The translations under genes and the position numbers were made by a program. DNA of 64,000 bases, taken from positions 85,375,881-85,439,880 of the forward strand of contig CM043957.1 in assembly GCA_014529385.2 (NCBI GenBank), read 5' to 3'. Positions within the stretch are counted from its first letter, which is position 1. Every line of letters begins with the position of its first letter. Positions 1-11,423 of the stretch are shown piece by piece. Origin of the DNA: Adiantum capillus-veneris. Its lineage: Eukaryota; Streptophyta; Polypodiopsida; Polypodiales; Pteridaceae. The notes below the pieces were generated by a model. It ran no database searches and was not told the DNA's origin. It was given only the letters and a program-made list of their open reading frames with translations.

Positions 1-735
1 GGGATTTTGGTGCCACATGGCGATGGCTTAAAGAAAATAATGGCAGGGTTTGAGGCTATCATAGGATTGCCACATATTGCAGGTGCCATTGATGGGATCC
101 ACATCCATCTCCAAAGGAAACCTGCAAAGGAATTTTATCCAGCATAGTATATTAGTAGGCATGGGTTTCCTAGCATCGTTCTATAAGGCATTGTAGACTC
201 CAACACACTTTTTCTGGAGTGTAGCTTGCAAAGTTGCGGGAGGGGTCCATGACTCTTCTCACTTCAAGGAATGCACATTATATGGTCAGCTTAAATACAG
301 AGAAGTACTTGATCAACCACTTCTGCACATTCAAGGGGAGACCATACGGCCTAATTTGATTGGACTTAGCCTTTAAGGCTAGGACATTCTTGGTTGCCAT
401 TTTGCATGAAGGTTGGACAATTATTACACAAAAAGCGTGAGCTTGATAGGAAAATCTCAAAAGGGAGAGTACAAGTAGAGAATTCTTTTGGTCTTTTGAA
501 GAACAGATGGAGGATTCTAAGAGACTTCAACATCGATCTTGCATTTGCTCCCACTGTGGTAGGAGCATGTTGTTTGTTCCATAACTATGTGCAGCTCCAA
601 CGCGAAGCACAACCTCACGATTGGCAAGATCCTTATCCTACTCCCAGGATCCTCTTCCCAATGAAGGCGGGAATATTTCTCATCGTGAGATGGCCTTGTG
701 GATCAGAACTGTGTTATTTTGGCACAGTACCCTGA
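1..735 (+). pseudogene. PIF/Harbinger-type transposase remnant
   Basis: Broken DDE transposase of the HARBI1/DDE_Tnp_4 family, which in intact form cuts and pastes DNA transposons. Frame 1 from base 1 reads through an IAGAIDGIHI motif with the first catalytic Asp codon at 91-93 and stops at about base 147. The second Asp lies in a GIVDSNTLF-like stretch with GAC at 196-198. A GGVHDS-like stretch follows in another frame. From 394 the reading frame is open to 735 and holds the typical C-terminal VENSFGLLKNRWRIL and CLFHNYVQ segments. At least two frameshifts or stops make it non-functional. The 5' end lies outside the window. I did not find terminal inverted repeats. Family assignment rests on recognised motifs and was not tested by a search. 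Confidence 0.75.
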
Positions 736-1647
736 GAGTTCAACAGGTAGGTGATCATGATATTGCAGGTTTAGTTTTGTTTGCCTAATCTCTAAGCTGG
801 TATTTAAGAGCATATTTTGTCAATCTTGATGTTTTATAGATGTCCTTATTCACCTTGTCTAATGTCTTGAAGTTGCAACTTGAAGGTATTGTAGATGATT
901 CAGAGTGCGGTGATTGAGACCTTGCATGCACCTGGGTTCTTCTTGCATGCTGCCTTTTTCTTCCCGTAGAGCATGTGATTTTATGTAGTGCGGGATTGTC
1001 AGACTCAAATTTATTTTGTGACATCATGACATTCTGGTGGTATATTGTACTCCTAGGATTGTTAAAATTCTAGTGGTATTGTATGAGCAGGATTGCAAAT
1101 GTCGTGTTTACATTCACTTTTGCTGATGGTTCTTGCTCATGAAATTGCGATGCTCTTGGATGACATGCTCAACACATTGTATGACATAAAGAGGCAGCAT
1201 ATGTATTGGCACAAATTGTTGTGTTCAGTGCACTATTGTGTATTTGAATTGTTGTGTTGAATTGGTCGCTAGATTGTGACAGGAGCAAATGTATCTGATA
1301 AAATGACAATCGGTATGTTGGTATGTTTTGTATGATCTACAATGTCAATATGTTCGCACTTTGCTCGATTTTGTTGACTTTAACATTTTATGGCTTTGGC
1401 AATTTACAAACAAACGGCTTGAATTGTTGATCTCATGTGCACAAAGATACGATCAAATGGAACATGGTTGACATCTCACCAAACGACAAATGAACGGATG
1501 CATGTGTGCAAGATGGTTATTCCATTCATATTCATTTGTTTCACTTTTTTGAGAACAAAGAGCCGAACAAACGATTCATGTGCACACTACATCTCTCATT
1601 ATCGAATTCCTATCAATAGCTTTATGTAGGCCTTAGTGAACTTTCAC
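736..1647. other. no gene recognised
   Basis: AT-rich stretch between the Harbinger remnant and the LTR fragment. It contains only short chance ORFs. The first part may be the 3' flank of the Harbinger element, but I saw no terminal repeat to prove it. Confidence 0.5.
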
Positions 1648-1900
1648 CCTTCTCCTTCAAGCTTTACATTCTTTTCCCCAATTCACCATGGAAAAGAAAG
1701 AAGAAACAAGAAAGAACGTATCCTCCTTTCCTTTATTTCACCCCTCCAAAGACTAAGCTTAGGAATGGACTTTTCCCTCTTCAAAAAGTTAGCATAACGA
1801 GAGAAAAAAAAAACATGGTGGTTCTCTCCTCTTTCTTTCTGTTTTTTGCATACCTAGGTGAAATCCCCCAAAAATAGGTTTTTAACTTTTGCTTTTGATA
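1648..1900 (-). repeat. truncated 3' LTR
   Basis: About 250 bp matching 4202-4429 of the upstream LTR in the same orientation, with shared stretches such as TTCAAGCTTTACATTC, the run around TTCAAAAAGTTAG, and GGTGGTTCTCTCCTCTTTC. Homology stops abruptly near 1648, so the rest of this LTR is lost. The upper end reads GATA where the other copy has GACA, so one terminal base has mutated. On the minus strand a purine-rich AAAAGGG lies just upstream and could be the polypurine tract. Confidence 0.65.
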
Positions 1901-1957
1901 AACCCTTTTGACATATGCGATTGCAAAAATCCATATTGCTTGTGTACTCTAAAGTAT

Positions 1958-3415
1958 TCACATAACAGAATTCCATAGCTTGACCCCAATACCATACAAC
2001 CGTGTTGAATTTGCTTCATTTTTTTTTTTGTATCCACTCGGTTTAAGATTTATATGAGCACATAGCACCTGTATTCTTTGCAAAACATGGAAACTGTCTT
2101 GAATCAAGAAAAAACATCCAATGTTAATTGGGAACAGAATTTGTCTTTTGACATGCACACAAGAGCAACTACTCTCATCTATTGGCAACCATAAGATCCC
2201 TCATATTATCAATAATAAGGGAATACAATAAAAATCCACATTGTGCATATCCTTTGAACAAGATATCAACCATCTTTTGATAAATTTGATTGCTTTACCA
2301 CCTTGAAAGATGATAGGGGTCACTGTCTTCACCCCCTCTAGTTTTAAGATCTTGATGCACTTACTGGTATCCCATTCCCTCATCATATACTTCAACACAT
2401 GGAAGCTCATCAATATTCTCTACATCAATAAATTTTTTAGCATCACTTACATATATAGACTTGTCTATGCATAAATCCTCTGCCTGATCTTCCTCAAAGA
2501 TGTCACTGCCTTCTGGAAGCCCATCCTTCCTTTGTAAAACTTGCATCAATGATGCCATACTCATCTTGCTCAGTAGTAACATCACATGCATGCACTTCCT
2601 CCACAATATACATAGGCTCTTGGTCTTGTTCATATATCTCAGATGATACATTCATGGTATCTTGTGAAGTTTCCACATCATGACAAGCATCTTCTTCTAG
2701 ATTCAAAGACTTTTCACATACTTGTATACACTCCACATGCATAGTGTCCATTTGTGAGTTGATCATGGAACAATCAACATCTTCAATATAGATTCAGTTG
2801 GGTTTCTAATGGCACAACCATTAGCTTTAGGTTATTTTGAAAAAAAAAGCATTAATTTCAAATTTTGGCCCTTCAATGTGTGCAACATCTCCCAAAGCAT
2901 CTTGCTCTGCTACTAATTTTGCACAAACTTGTTTCCATAATTCTTTGTAGTTTGGTGCTGATCATCGTATTCCGTTTCCCTTGCCATATATTCATTACTA
3001 GTATGCGAAATCGTTTCTTTAAAATACTCCCAACAATTTGCATATTCCCTGACAAGATCTTCAATATGTGCAAGCAAACTTGGAATAACCAACCATTCAA
3101 ATGATTTCACCATAAGCTTCTCTGGAACTTCACGTGCCCACATCTCCATATCATAACAGGAAGGTATCCCATCACATCATAGCACTTGAACATATTGCAC
3201 TTAGCGTACACAACAGCTAATGCCTCTTCCACAACACCCTTTAATTTTTGTTGCTTTGATTCTTGTACCCTTGCATTGATTGAAAACGCTTCAATCATTT
3301 GCATCAACTTTGTAAAGTCCGACATATTTTGTACCTCTTCAGAGAAGACTTAGTATGTATGACTAATTTTTGAAAGTTTTTGTAAAGCCTCTTGCATCCC
3401 CTGCTGCGGCTCCAT
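1958..3415 (-). pseudogene. unrecognised ORF of tRNA-Trp element
   Basis: Pieces of one reading frame split by frameshifts, beginning with an ATG at 3413-3415, about 25 bp inside the primer-binding site. The N-terminal part (3107-3325) is basic and helix-rich, with KLMQMIEAF and QKLKGVVEEAL. The next part (2913-3149) has an amphipathic stretch with WLVIPSLLAHIEDL. A long acidic region (about 2503-2766, then 2361-2503 in another frame) is rich in Glu and Asp. The C-terminal part (1958-2188) is basic and ends YGIGVKLWNSVM. There is no zinc knuckle, protease or RT motif. I do not recognise the family. It could be a divergent gag or a captured host gene. It is broken by several frameshifts and stops, so it is unlikely to be expressed as one protein. 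Confidence 0.5.
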
Positions 3416-3438
3416 CTTCACTCTCTCAATTCAGTCAA

Positions 3439-3457
3439 TTTCGCGTCGGGCTCACCA
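3439..3457 (-). other. tRNA-Trp primer-binding site
   Basis: The minus strand reads TGGTGAGCCCGACGCGAA four bases inside the LTR end. It matches the complement of the plant tRNA-Trp 3' end at 16 of 18 positions, from my knowledge of that tRNA. An exact 18/18 version occurs at 51068-51085. Confidence 0.7.
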
Positions 3458-3461
3458 AAAA

Positions 3462-4429
3462 TGTCGGAGTGTGCAATTCTCTAGGGTTGACCGAGAAAGC
3501 ACTAGGCTTTTGACTGTGATGAGAGAGTTGAGAGAGATAGAGACAACAAGACAAAAATAGTGAAAACTTGCAACGTAGATTCAACCCCACACTGATTTTT
3601 TTTAATATCCCAAATCATGTACAAGGTGTGACCGAAATTGACTCTCGATAGTCACCCAAAAAATACATATCAAACCCTAGGTAGCAATAAACTGAGCACT
3701 GGCACCCCAACATGGTGAATATCCGTTGCTTGGCCCTCCAACCGATTGTAAGTTTGGTTCTTGCCCATTGCATGCTCAAGGCGTCGTTGGCGGCATGCAC
3801 CCAAGTCCACAACGATCACAAATTGGCCCTGTACGAAGTACTGAAATCGGTCCTTTGCACCTATGCTCGCCCAAATCCTTCCCTACTTTGTTGGCACATG
3901 AATTAATTCCTCTTTATAAGAGATTACCAAGCCTCCTATGAGACTGAGAAAGAGTTTTTGAGATAATTTTTTTTTCCCACTCTTCTGCTTTATCTTCTTC
4001 TTCGCCTTCTTGATCAAGAGTCAATCGAGCTTCCAAAAGGTTATGAGAGAAAGCAAGATCAAGAGAATCTCCTCCCACTGCTTTCCTTCTCTTTCTCTAA
4101 ATTCTTGTCCACAAGCTTCACAAAAACGTCCTTCTGAGTAAGACAGAGAAAGTCTCTCAGCAAAACAAAAAATTCTCTCTCTTTTTTCTTCATAGGAAAA
4201 TCCTTCTCCTTCAAGCTTTACATTCTTTTCCCCAATTTAGCATGGAGAAGAAAAACTTCTTTCACCCTCCAAAGACTATGCTTAGGCATGGACTTTCCCT
4301 CTTTTCCCTCTTCAAAAAGTTAGGTAACCAGACAAAAGAAAAAATGGTGGTTCTCTCCTCTTTCTTTCTGTTTTTTTGCATAACTCTGTGACATCCCCAA
4401 AAATAGTTTTTTAACTTCTGCTTTTGACA
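3462..4429 (-). repeat. 5' LTR of the tRNA-Trp element
   Basis: Bounded by TGTCGGAG at 3462 and TTTTGACA at 4429, which gives TG...CA ends on the minus strand. The lower end abuts the primer-binding site with a four-base spacer. A TATA-like CTTATAAAGA lies at 3911-3920 on the minus strand, placing a possible start site inside the LTR. The upper part is repeated at 1648-1900. The first roughly 100 bp next to the primer site resemble the LTR starting at 51090. Confidence 0.6.
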
Positions 4430-4814
4430 AGCTATCTTTGTCTTCTCAAGTTATCTTTTTAACCTAGGAAAAAAAAACTTTGGCCTTTATTGGGATGTTG
4501 CATGAGCACGCATGTGGATCCGATTGGTGATCATCATAAGTTACCTACCACTACCCTCCTTTCATACCCCAAAAGTTTTTGTGCCGCTACCATGCTTGGC
4601 ATATCAATTGTGTTTTTGATAATATTTGCTCCAAATATTCTTGTATTGTATCTTTTAACAAAAATCTCAATCCTCTCAGAGCTAAGATGAAACACACCTT
4701 TCCTTGCACATTGGCAAAAACAGGTATCCTCTCTGAGTTTCTCCTCATGGATGCAAAGCATCACGGCACCGCGATCAAACATTTGTAGCATAGCTATCTG
4801 ACACCAACATAATA
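4430..4814 (-). other. unassigned stretch with PBS-like site
   Basis: No gene recognised. A minus-strand ORF of 117 codons (4534-4887) has no family I know. At 4793-4806 the minus strand reads TGGTGTCAGATAGC, close to the initiator tRNA-Met primer site TGGTATCAGAGC. If real, it would mark the internal side of the neighbouring LTR candidate, but the spacer is eight bases, longer than usual. Confidence 0.25.
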
Positions 4815-5667
4815 TGTCAATAATCAGGGATGTGACTCGGATGGGGAATGGAGACTGAGTGTAAACCTCAAAAAGTGAACCTAGCAAGCTAACTAATCAA
4901 CATAACAAGCAAACCCTTACTCTTTGATCTGAAAACCCACCTATGTCCTATCTCGCCGCTCTAGGTCATCATGCCATTTCATTGACCAAATGAACTCGGA
5001 TCTCAACAAAACTTTAGGAGAAGCTATATTAGATCTAGAGGCACTAATCTACAAAGTATGAAGGTCATCCAAAAAGGTACCAAAATCCCAATCCATCATG
5101 GTCCAAGTTATGAAAACTGCAATAGTACAATCTAGATAGGTCGCCCTAAGGTTTAACAATACTCCCCTATGGTAAAAAGAAAAAATCATTTAATTACTCA
5201 AATGTGTAGATATAGCTCACAGACACGTAGTCACAAACCACAACAAAGATGAAAATGACTATACTTAAAGGAAAGAACAAGAGACAAGAAACACAATGCA
5301 CTTTACAAAATCAAATTCTAATCTCTAGATCTTGAGAAAATTTGATCACAAGTTGCTGCTGAGTAGTCGTTACAGTCGTACTTACAAAGCTCTTAAAAAA
5401 CTTGAGATAATTTTACAATAGTTGTGTTCAAACTAAAGCTATTGAGATTTATACCTAGGGCTTCTCAAATGGCCTATGTCTGCCAGCTCATATGCTTTGG
5501 GCTCATGATGAAAGAATACAACTCAAAGTGTGCATCATTCGGCTTAAAATAATAAGGACTCTTTTACAAGAATTTTCCAAAAAAATAGAATAGATTACAT
5601 CAAAATTTGAGGCTTGGGCAAGGTGTGGTCAGCTAGGAGGGCAGTCGTCAAATGCATCAACCAAACA
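4815..5667 (-). repeat. candidate LTR of the 5.7-10.1 kb gypsy element
   Basis: On the minus strand it would begin TGTTTGGTTG at 5667 and end ATTGACA at 4815, giving TG...CA ends. Directly upstream on the minus strand is a strong polypurine tract. A TATA-like TATAAAT lies near 5441-5449 (minus). No second copy is present in the window, so the lower boundary is a guess. Confidence 0.35.
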
Positions 5668-5680
5668 CTCCCCCCTTTCT
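5668..5680 (-). other. polypurine tract
   Basis: The minus strand reads AGAAAGGGGGGAG immediately before TGTTTGG. This is the usual arrangement at the start of a 3' LTR and supports the orientation of the gypsy remnant that ends here. Confidence 0.55.
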
Positions 5681-8149
5681 AGCCGTTGCACATCCTCATG
5701 CAAGTCTTTGTAGTGCTTTAGTAGTCAAACTGTCTTTTCTCCGATGTCTTTGTAATTTTACTGAACTTGGCAGCTCTAGCAATGATGTGTGCCTTGACTG
5801 TCAAATCGTTTAATGGGTTATTCAACAAACTACTTTGTTAAGCTATGTGCCTAGCCTACAAATCCTTTGTAAGAGGGTTAAAGATGGTTGAATCTAACTC
5901 TAAGGACCCTGTCATGAAGGCTCTTCAAAGGTCTGTATGTAATGAGATACGAGGAACATAATCCTGGCATACATCCCCATTCCGTGAGGGGGCTTTGGTT
6001 TCCAAGTTCTAGATTATGTCCTATGTGCCTTTGAGGAACACCTCCCATGGGTGCTCGACCTTGTTGATATCAATGCTTCGACACATGTAATGATCATATT
6101 TAAAATCTTGCACATCATCCGACATCAGGCACATATCTAATCATAGTGACCATTGCCTTTAGAGTATGAATCATATATGCATTTGTTGGTTTGTTGCTAT
6201 TGGCAGGCTTGGAGATGGCCGAGTATTTCAGAATGGAAGGCCTCCTGCTCCTCCATCTGTAGTATGTTTCCCAAGATCACCCTCTTGGGATTGGGCAGTA
6301 GGTTAGATCGATCCTTAGGTGTTGTGGAGTATTCCAATAAATCGTCTCATCCTAGGGCCATTTCTTGAACCATTTATTTTGCCAAAGCCACTAGCTGTCT
6401 AGGATGAGGAGTACATGATTGGTACTGACTGGTACCTCTTCATAATTGCCTTTGGCATTCGGCTCCAATGCTGGTAGGAGCTTTCTTTTCCATAGTAGTG
6501 CTTCTTGCTTCATTAGAGGGAGGGCCACCATCTCATGAACAAAGTTCTTGACGAGCTCATCTGGTTTGATAATTAGAAGTGCCACCGACTTGAGCACTTT
6601 AAGCTCATATCTCATGCACTCTTTATGGGATCCCTCTCGCATGTCTACTATCTAGCTCTTGACCTCATCTCTAGCATCTGTATGCCCTTTCTCTTCTTCG
6701 ATGTCCCCGACACATCTCCCCTAGATGAGATTCTTGGAAGGTCCATGGGGGTATGTTTGTGCTTTCAAATTTTATTAGCTATTGGGTACGAGTGATGTGA
6801 ATAAAATGTTTTTGCTTGCAGAGTACTGATTTCCAATGATTTGGCTTGTAATTCCCTTGTGTGCATCTTTGCTTGGCTAGTGAGATCATCTTGTGCATTG
6901 GCCAGTTGTTCTTTGAGTTCCTTAATCTCGTGCTCTCTCTCAGAGTTAGCTGCTAGCAATCTGGTCATGAGTAGTTTCCGGTGCATTGTGCAATGTGCAT
7001 GGGCACAAACATCGTTTCTATGCAAGGACATGTAATGTAGCCCTATCATGCCACATAACAATATGCTATGTAAGATGTAGGTATTGAACATTTTGTTTAG
7101 TTGATTTTACTGACGAGGCTTTACCTTGACTATGTGGTCCAAATAAAAGCATTTGGAGATGGCGTGCTCTTTCTTTGATGGTTGGGTTGTTGAGTAACGT
7201 TGGCATGATTTTTGTGTTTGGTGTCTTCTTAGGTACCCACTGGGCCACTTGTACTTTGGTTGTGGAGATGGGTGATTTGATTATTGAGTGGATTGGTTTT
7301 GCCTTCATTGCAAGGTTGTCATGGTTAGTTTGGGTCGGTGGGACTGGTTTCCCTTCAATATCCATTGATACTTGGGTTGGCTTGTTTTAGGTTTTGATGG
7401 TGTTTTGGGCTGCCATTTCCAAGTAGAAGTACATTGAGGTTATTGAAATTCAGCTAGTTGTTGTTGTTGCTTTGTTGTGCTAGCCGTTGGTGGGGTTGTT
7501 GGATTTGGTAACCAGATTTGCTTCGGCATGTCTTCCATGATGGATGTCTTCACCTATATCTGACTTGTAGCTTGTTTGTTGAATGGTCGTGCATGTGTAG
7601 GTGTCATTACTGGCTATTGTTTGTATTTATGGTCTATACTTCATAAACATGATCACTTTGTGCCAAAGGAGTGGCATAAGGGGTTTCATTAAGTGTAAAG
7701 TTTAAAGTGTTCTCTTGTCAATCCAAAATTGCTTTGTAAGTGCACATCCATGATACACCTAGGATGATTGCTTCGTTAAGATCTATGTCTGCCATTACAT
7801 GAAATTGGTGTGGGCACTGATGGCCGTTGATGTTGATTGACACCATTCACTTGACCTAAATTGACCATCGTCCCTTGGTTTGCAGCTTTGAGCTCAATTT
7901 GATTTATCACTTATTGTACATCTGACATCGTTATGTATGTAGAGTACTTCATGGCTCATGGCGCCATTGGCTCGTGCTCCAATGTCCACAAATACTCATT
8001 CATTTGATCCATTTGCAAGTTGTATATGGATGCATACATCCATACCTCCAAGCCAATTTGGCTTGGTCTGAATTGCTTCAATAAGAAGAGGTGATGTTGC
8101 AGGTTGCTGAAATTAGATGTTGTCTTGTCGTTGTTTGGGCTTTAAAATT
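5681..8149 (-). pseudogene. post-pol region with coiled-coil ORF
   Basis: A decayed region between the integrase end and the polypurine tract of a minus-strand gypsy element. Short open pieces lie at 7066-7365 (Pro/Lys/Thr-rich), 6765-7091 and 6391-6642. The second holds a heptad-like stretch with EREHEIKELKEQLANAQDDL that predicts a coiled coil. I recognise no family. Extra ORFs downstream of pol are known in some plant gypsy lineages such as Athila/Tat. Whether this is one of those, or a captured gene, cannot be decided here. Stops and frameshifts interrupt it throughout. Confidence 0.35.
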
Positions 8150-9620
8150 AGCAAGTTTGCTTCCTCCTAACCTTGTGCTTGATTAGCATGGGTCTTCCTT
8201 CTTTCTACTGCTTTGTGGATATTTTCTAGCATTTTCATGGTTAGTGGTAGATGATATTTATTCAACCTCTAGCCATTAATCCAGTTGAATGTCTCTTCTC
8301 CCTCTAATGTCGCGAGTTTGATGGCTTCACTCGATGATATGTCATTAATCACAAATGGGCCATTTTATCATTTTTTAAACTTTTCAAAGTGTTATTTTCA
8401 GAGTGTAGACTAATATGTAGTCACCCTTTTAAAACTCCTTGTTGATCACATGTTGATCTTGGAGCTCCTTCATGCCTTTCTTTTGTACATAGATGCCAAT
8501 GACAGCTCATAAGCATATTTTATCTAGCCTTTTTAGCTTGTTTACCCTTGCTAACAACTTGTGTCCGGTTCACTTTAAGTCCTTGGCTACTCGAGGTGTA
8601 GGAATCAAGAATTTTATAGGCAATATATCATTAAGTATGAACACCATATTAAAAGGTGTCATATCGATTGCTCTTTTGTAAGGAACTCGATATGCCCAAA
8701 GAGTTGAATGTAACTTTTAGTCCTAGCCATCTCTTGGCTCACTTACTATCTTTGTGAGCACCGTGCGTAGGATTTTGTTTGTGCCTTTTGCCTATCCATT
8801 AGCTTGAGGGTGATATGGTGCTGATCTGTGATGAGTTACCATGAACTCACCCAACAAGAATTCAATCACTTCATTTAGGAAGTGAGTCCATCTATCGCTC
8901 ACTATTTTGATCGAAAGCCCATAATATCTTATAAATACATTTTTGTACAAGAAATGCATTGTCATTTTTGTATCGTTTTTTTGTGTTGCTTTGACTTCAA
9001 CCCATTTGGCTAGATAGTTTGTGGCCACAATTATATATTGAGCATGTGTTCGATATGCAAGAGGTGCAATTGGTCCAACAAAGTCAATGTCCCACTTGGA
9101 AAAGGCCCTTGCTCCCATCATAGGTCGTAAAGACATATTGTCTCTCTGCATAGGTGATTTTGTGCATTGACATTCCTCACAACTCCTCACATATACTTCT
9201 GCATCATGAACAAGGTTGGCTACCAAATTCTTGCAATAAGGATTGCTTTTGCAATTTTATCTGTAGAAAAATATACGCCTGCATGTATAGCATAACATTA
9301 CTTAAGAATTGGAATATAATCATCGTTTGTGGCACACATTTGTAATTGATTATCCTTTCCTCTCTTGTAGAGGTGATCTTCTATCAACATGTAGATGCTC
9401 TTTGATTTGGTGTGAATGTATTTTATTCTCGATCTACTCAACCCCTCTGGTAAGATTCCTTTGGTCAGGTAATCCACAATGTATGAGCTCCACTTAGGTG
9501 CTATTGCTACTCAGAATAGTGTTACTTGTTCTACAGGTGCTTGAGTTGCACAAAAATCACATGAACTGGAGTAGTCATGAACACTGCTCTGCATTCTAGG
9601 CCAGTAAACACCAAGTCATA
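8150..9620 (-). pseudogene. Ty3/gypsy integrase remnant
   Basis: Integrase inserts retroelement cDNA into the host genome. The open part (8792-9226) has the end of the zinc-binding domain (VRSCEECQCTK), the first catalytic Asp in WDIDFVGPI, the second in IKIVSDRWTHF (normally DRGTHF) and the lead-in YHPQANG to the catalytic Glu, where the frame breaks. Continuing in other frames down to about 8480 are LHSTLWAYRVPYK and TPFNMVF, typical of the C-terminal half. A GPF/Y-like stretch with a stop in it ends near 8150. Several stops and shifts mean it is inactive. It follows the RNase H at 9790-10137 on the same strand. Confidence 0.75.
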
Positions 9621-10140
9621 TCAAGCTAGCTGAAATGTTTGCGCTTTTCCATTGTGAATTCTTGTAGTTTGAACATAGCTTTGGCTCAAGTAAATATTTC
9701 TCTCGGTTGGCTCTATGCATAGCCTCAATAGTCCGTCATTTTCTTGCTTGTATAACCTTCTAGGTATTAGCATTAGTGCTATTGTTTGCTCAATGATGGA
9801 TGTTCTTTTTTTCAATATGTAGTGAACCAATGGTGAGAAAAGATATAAAATGTTTCCTGTACCTTGGTACCATTTCAATATTGAAAACATAAGAGTGTGG
9901 TAAGTCATGATCTACTCCCTTGGGTGCTTCTCCATGGGTTAATCTAGACAAATTGTCATCCCTCTTATGTGTGGTGCCTTTTTTGACTACCACAATAAAA
10001 TTCAGCTTAAGCAATATGATAAACCATTGAAAAATACGTCCAGTATTGTAGGGTTTATTTACCAAGTATAATAGTGCTTGATGATCCACAAAGAGCACAA
10101 ACTTGTTCGTGAAAAGGTAGTGTCTAACATTTTTCATAGC
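9621..10140 (-). pseudogene. Ty3/gypsy RNase H remnant
   Basis: C-terminal half of a gypsy RNase H, which removes the RNA strand during reverse transcription. The minus strand at 9790-10137 reads FVLFVDHQALLYLVNKP, a conserved DHQAL block, then an RIFQWFI and LSRLTHG stretch normally written GRIxRWxLLL and DxLSR. A second piece follows at 9621-9908 in another frame. The N-terminal half and all of RT are missing, because homology stops near 10,140 where a different LTR element begins. The integrase follows downstream. Confidence 0.7.
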
Positions 10141-10148
10141 ATCTGCAT

Positions 10149-10591
10149 AGATTCAACATTGCACACACATGTGTGGCTCTCCAATTTGGCCCAAAATTTG
10201 ACCAACTTAGGTCAAAAATCAAATCAGCAAATTAGGCACAAATTAGCACAATTAACTTGATTAGAGCGATGATTCCGCCTCTTATAAGGGGATAAAACAT
10301 ACATAACACTTATAATTAGCGGTTATGCTAGTAAATTTAGCATGGAATTAGTGTATATTATCATGAATTAATTCAAATTAGCATGAAATTAGTAAGAGTT
10401 AGTGTGAGATAAGTAGAATTATAAGTGAAATGGGGTTTTTTTGGGGTGAATTAACTCAAAATCATGCCATACACATATCCAATTAAACCACATTGAGCTA
10501 CATACACTCAAAATCCTACACAATTAGAAGAAATTTGTGATGAAATTAATCTTACCAAAGCATCCTCTACTCCTCTACCTTACGCTACCGC
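10149..10591 (-). repeat. leader fragment of tRNA-Asp-primed element
   Basis: The minus strand resembles the region just inside the 5' LTR of the 9.8 kb element at about 19,840-20,300 (+). Both have AT-rich repeats of TAATTTCATGCTAA type, a CTTGTAAGAGG-like box, and a CACACA(C/T)(G/T)TGTGTGCAATG segment. The fragment ends near 10,149 against the gypsy RNase H. This shows a second, more diverged member of that family in the opposite orientation. Confidence 0.5.
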
Positions 10592-10609
10592 TCCCCAATA
10601 ACAGTGCCA
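10592..10609 (-). other. tRNA-Asp-type primer-binding site
   Basis: The minus strand reads TGGCACTGTTATTGGGGA two bases inside an LTR end (10612). The plant tRNA-Asp complement expected from general knowledge is TGGCGCCGTTGCCGGGGA. Most differences are transitions, consistent with decay of methylated cytosines. Confidence 0.5.
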
Positions 10610-10611
10610 AA

Positions 10612-11200
10612 TGTAGGAGGTAGTCGTAGCATAGACCAACTTCGACAATTTTATCAATCCGGAGAGATCATCACCTAGCTAGGGCATGGAAACATCACAC
10701 AATGAAGTGTGAGAGCGTCATCAAACACAAGAGTAAGAGGATTGAAGAGAATGATTTCCAATGCAAATAGATATTAGCCATGAACCAACTAACTCTAATC
10801 ACATCCTAATCATCAATCAAGCATCACCTACACACATCAAGCCCACCAAAGTCCCACTTGCCAATGGAATGAATCTCAAAGCACCCTCTTGACAAGCACA
10901 CACTAATTGCATTGGTGTTGGCATCCCCAATCACCACATGCCAACGAAGGTACTTGATCAAAAGCTTCACACACAAGGGTGAATAATACTTGAATCTCAT
11001 TAAACCAACGGTACATATGAGCACACAATAGGGCACATACTCTAATCACAAGATCAAGAGTGCACACACACTTCACTAATCAACCTAATTAGAGATGCTA
11101 AATATAACAAATTGAGTACTCATATAATGTTAGGAGTCATTCATCAAAGCAAGAAGTCATTACCACACCCAAATCTAGAATAATGAGAGGGTAGAACTAC
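10612..11200 (-). repeat. LTR fragment, tRNA-Asp family
   Basis: Starts TGTAGGAGG (plus-strand reading) right after the primer site. Near its inner end it resembles, in reverse, the last bases of the LTR at 18980-19818, including the CATGCCCTAGC and GACAATTTT boxes. The outer end is not defined. About 11,200 is where copia-like sequence begins. Confidence 0.4.
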
Positions 11201-11203
11201 TTC

Positions 11204-11355
11204 ATGACATTTAATATAGAAGAAACAAGAGTAATTTGGGTGTTGGACAAGACACTGTCAACATCATCTACACTAACAGTTAGAGTGCATTGGCAATTTC
11301 AAGGAACCCAATTTTTCATGCTCGCACAAAGCACATTAAGGTGCATTACCACTAT

Positions 11356-11423
<68 letters not shown>

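Larger units (their letters stand above)
1648..4429 (-). mobile_element. short LTR element primed by tRNA-Trp
   Basis: A minus-strand LTR element with a complete-looking 5' LTR (3462-4429), a primer-binding site (3439-3457), an internal region of about 1.56 kb and a truncated 3' LTR (1648-1900). The internal region has no recognisable protease, reverse transcriptase or integrase. It carries only a broken ORF of unknown family. This resembles non-autonomous LTR elements that keep a single ORF. An alternative is an internally deleted autonomous element. The ORF starts just after the primer site, as gag does. Confidence 0.6.

Noticed and set aside
3439-3457. A tRNA-Trp gene fragment at the primer-site matches (also 51068-51085)
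   Set aside because: Only the 3' 18 bases match and they sit at LTR inner ends, so they are primer-binding sites.
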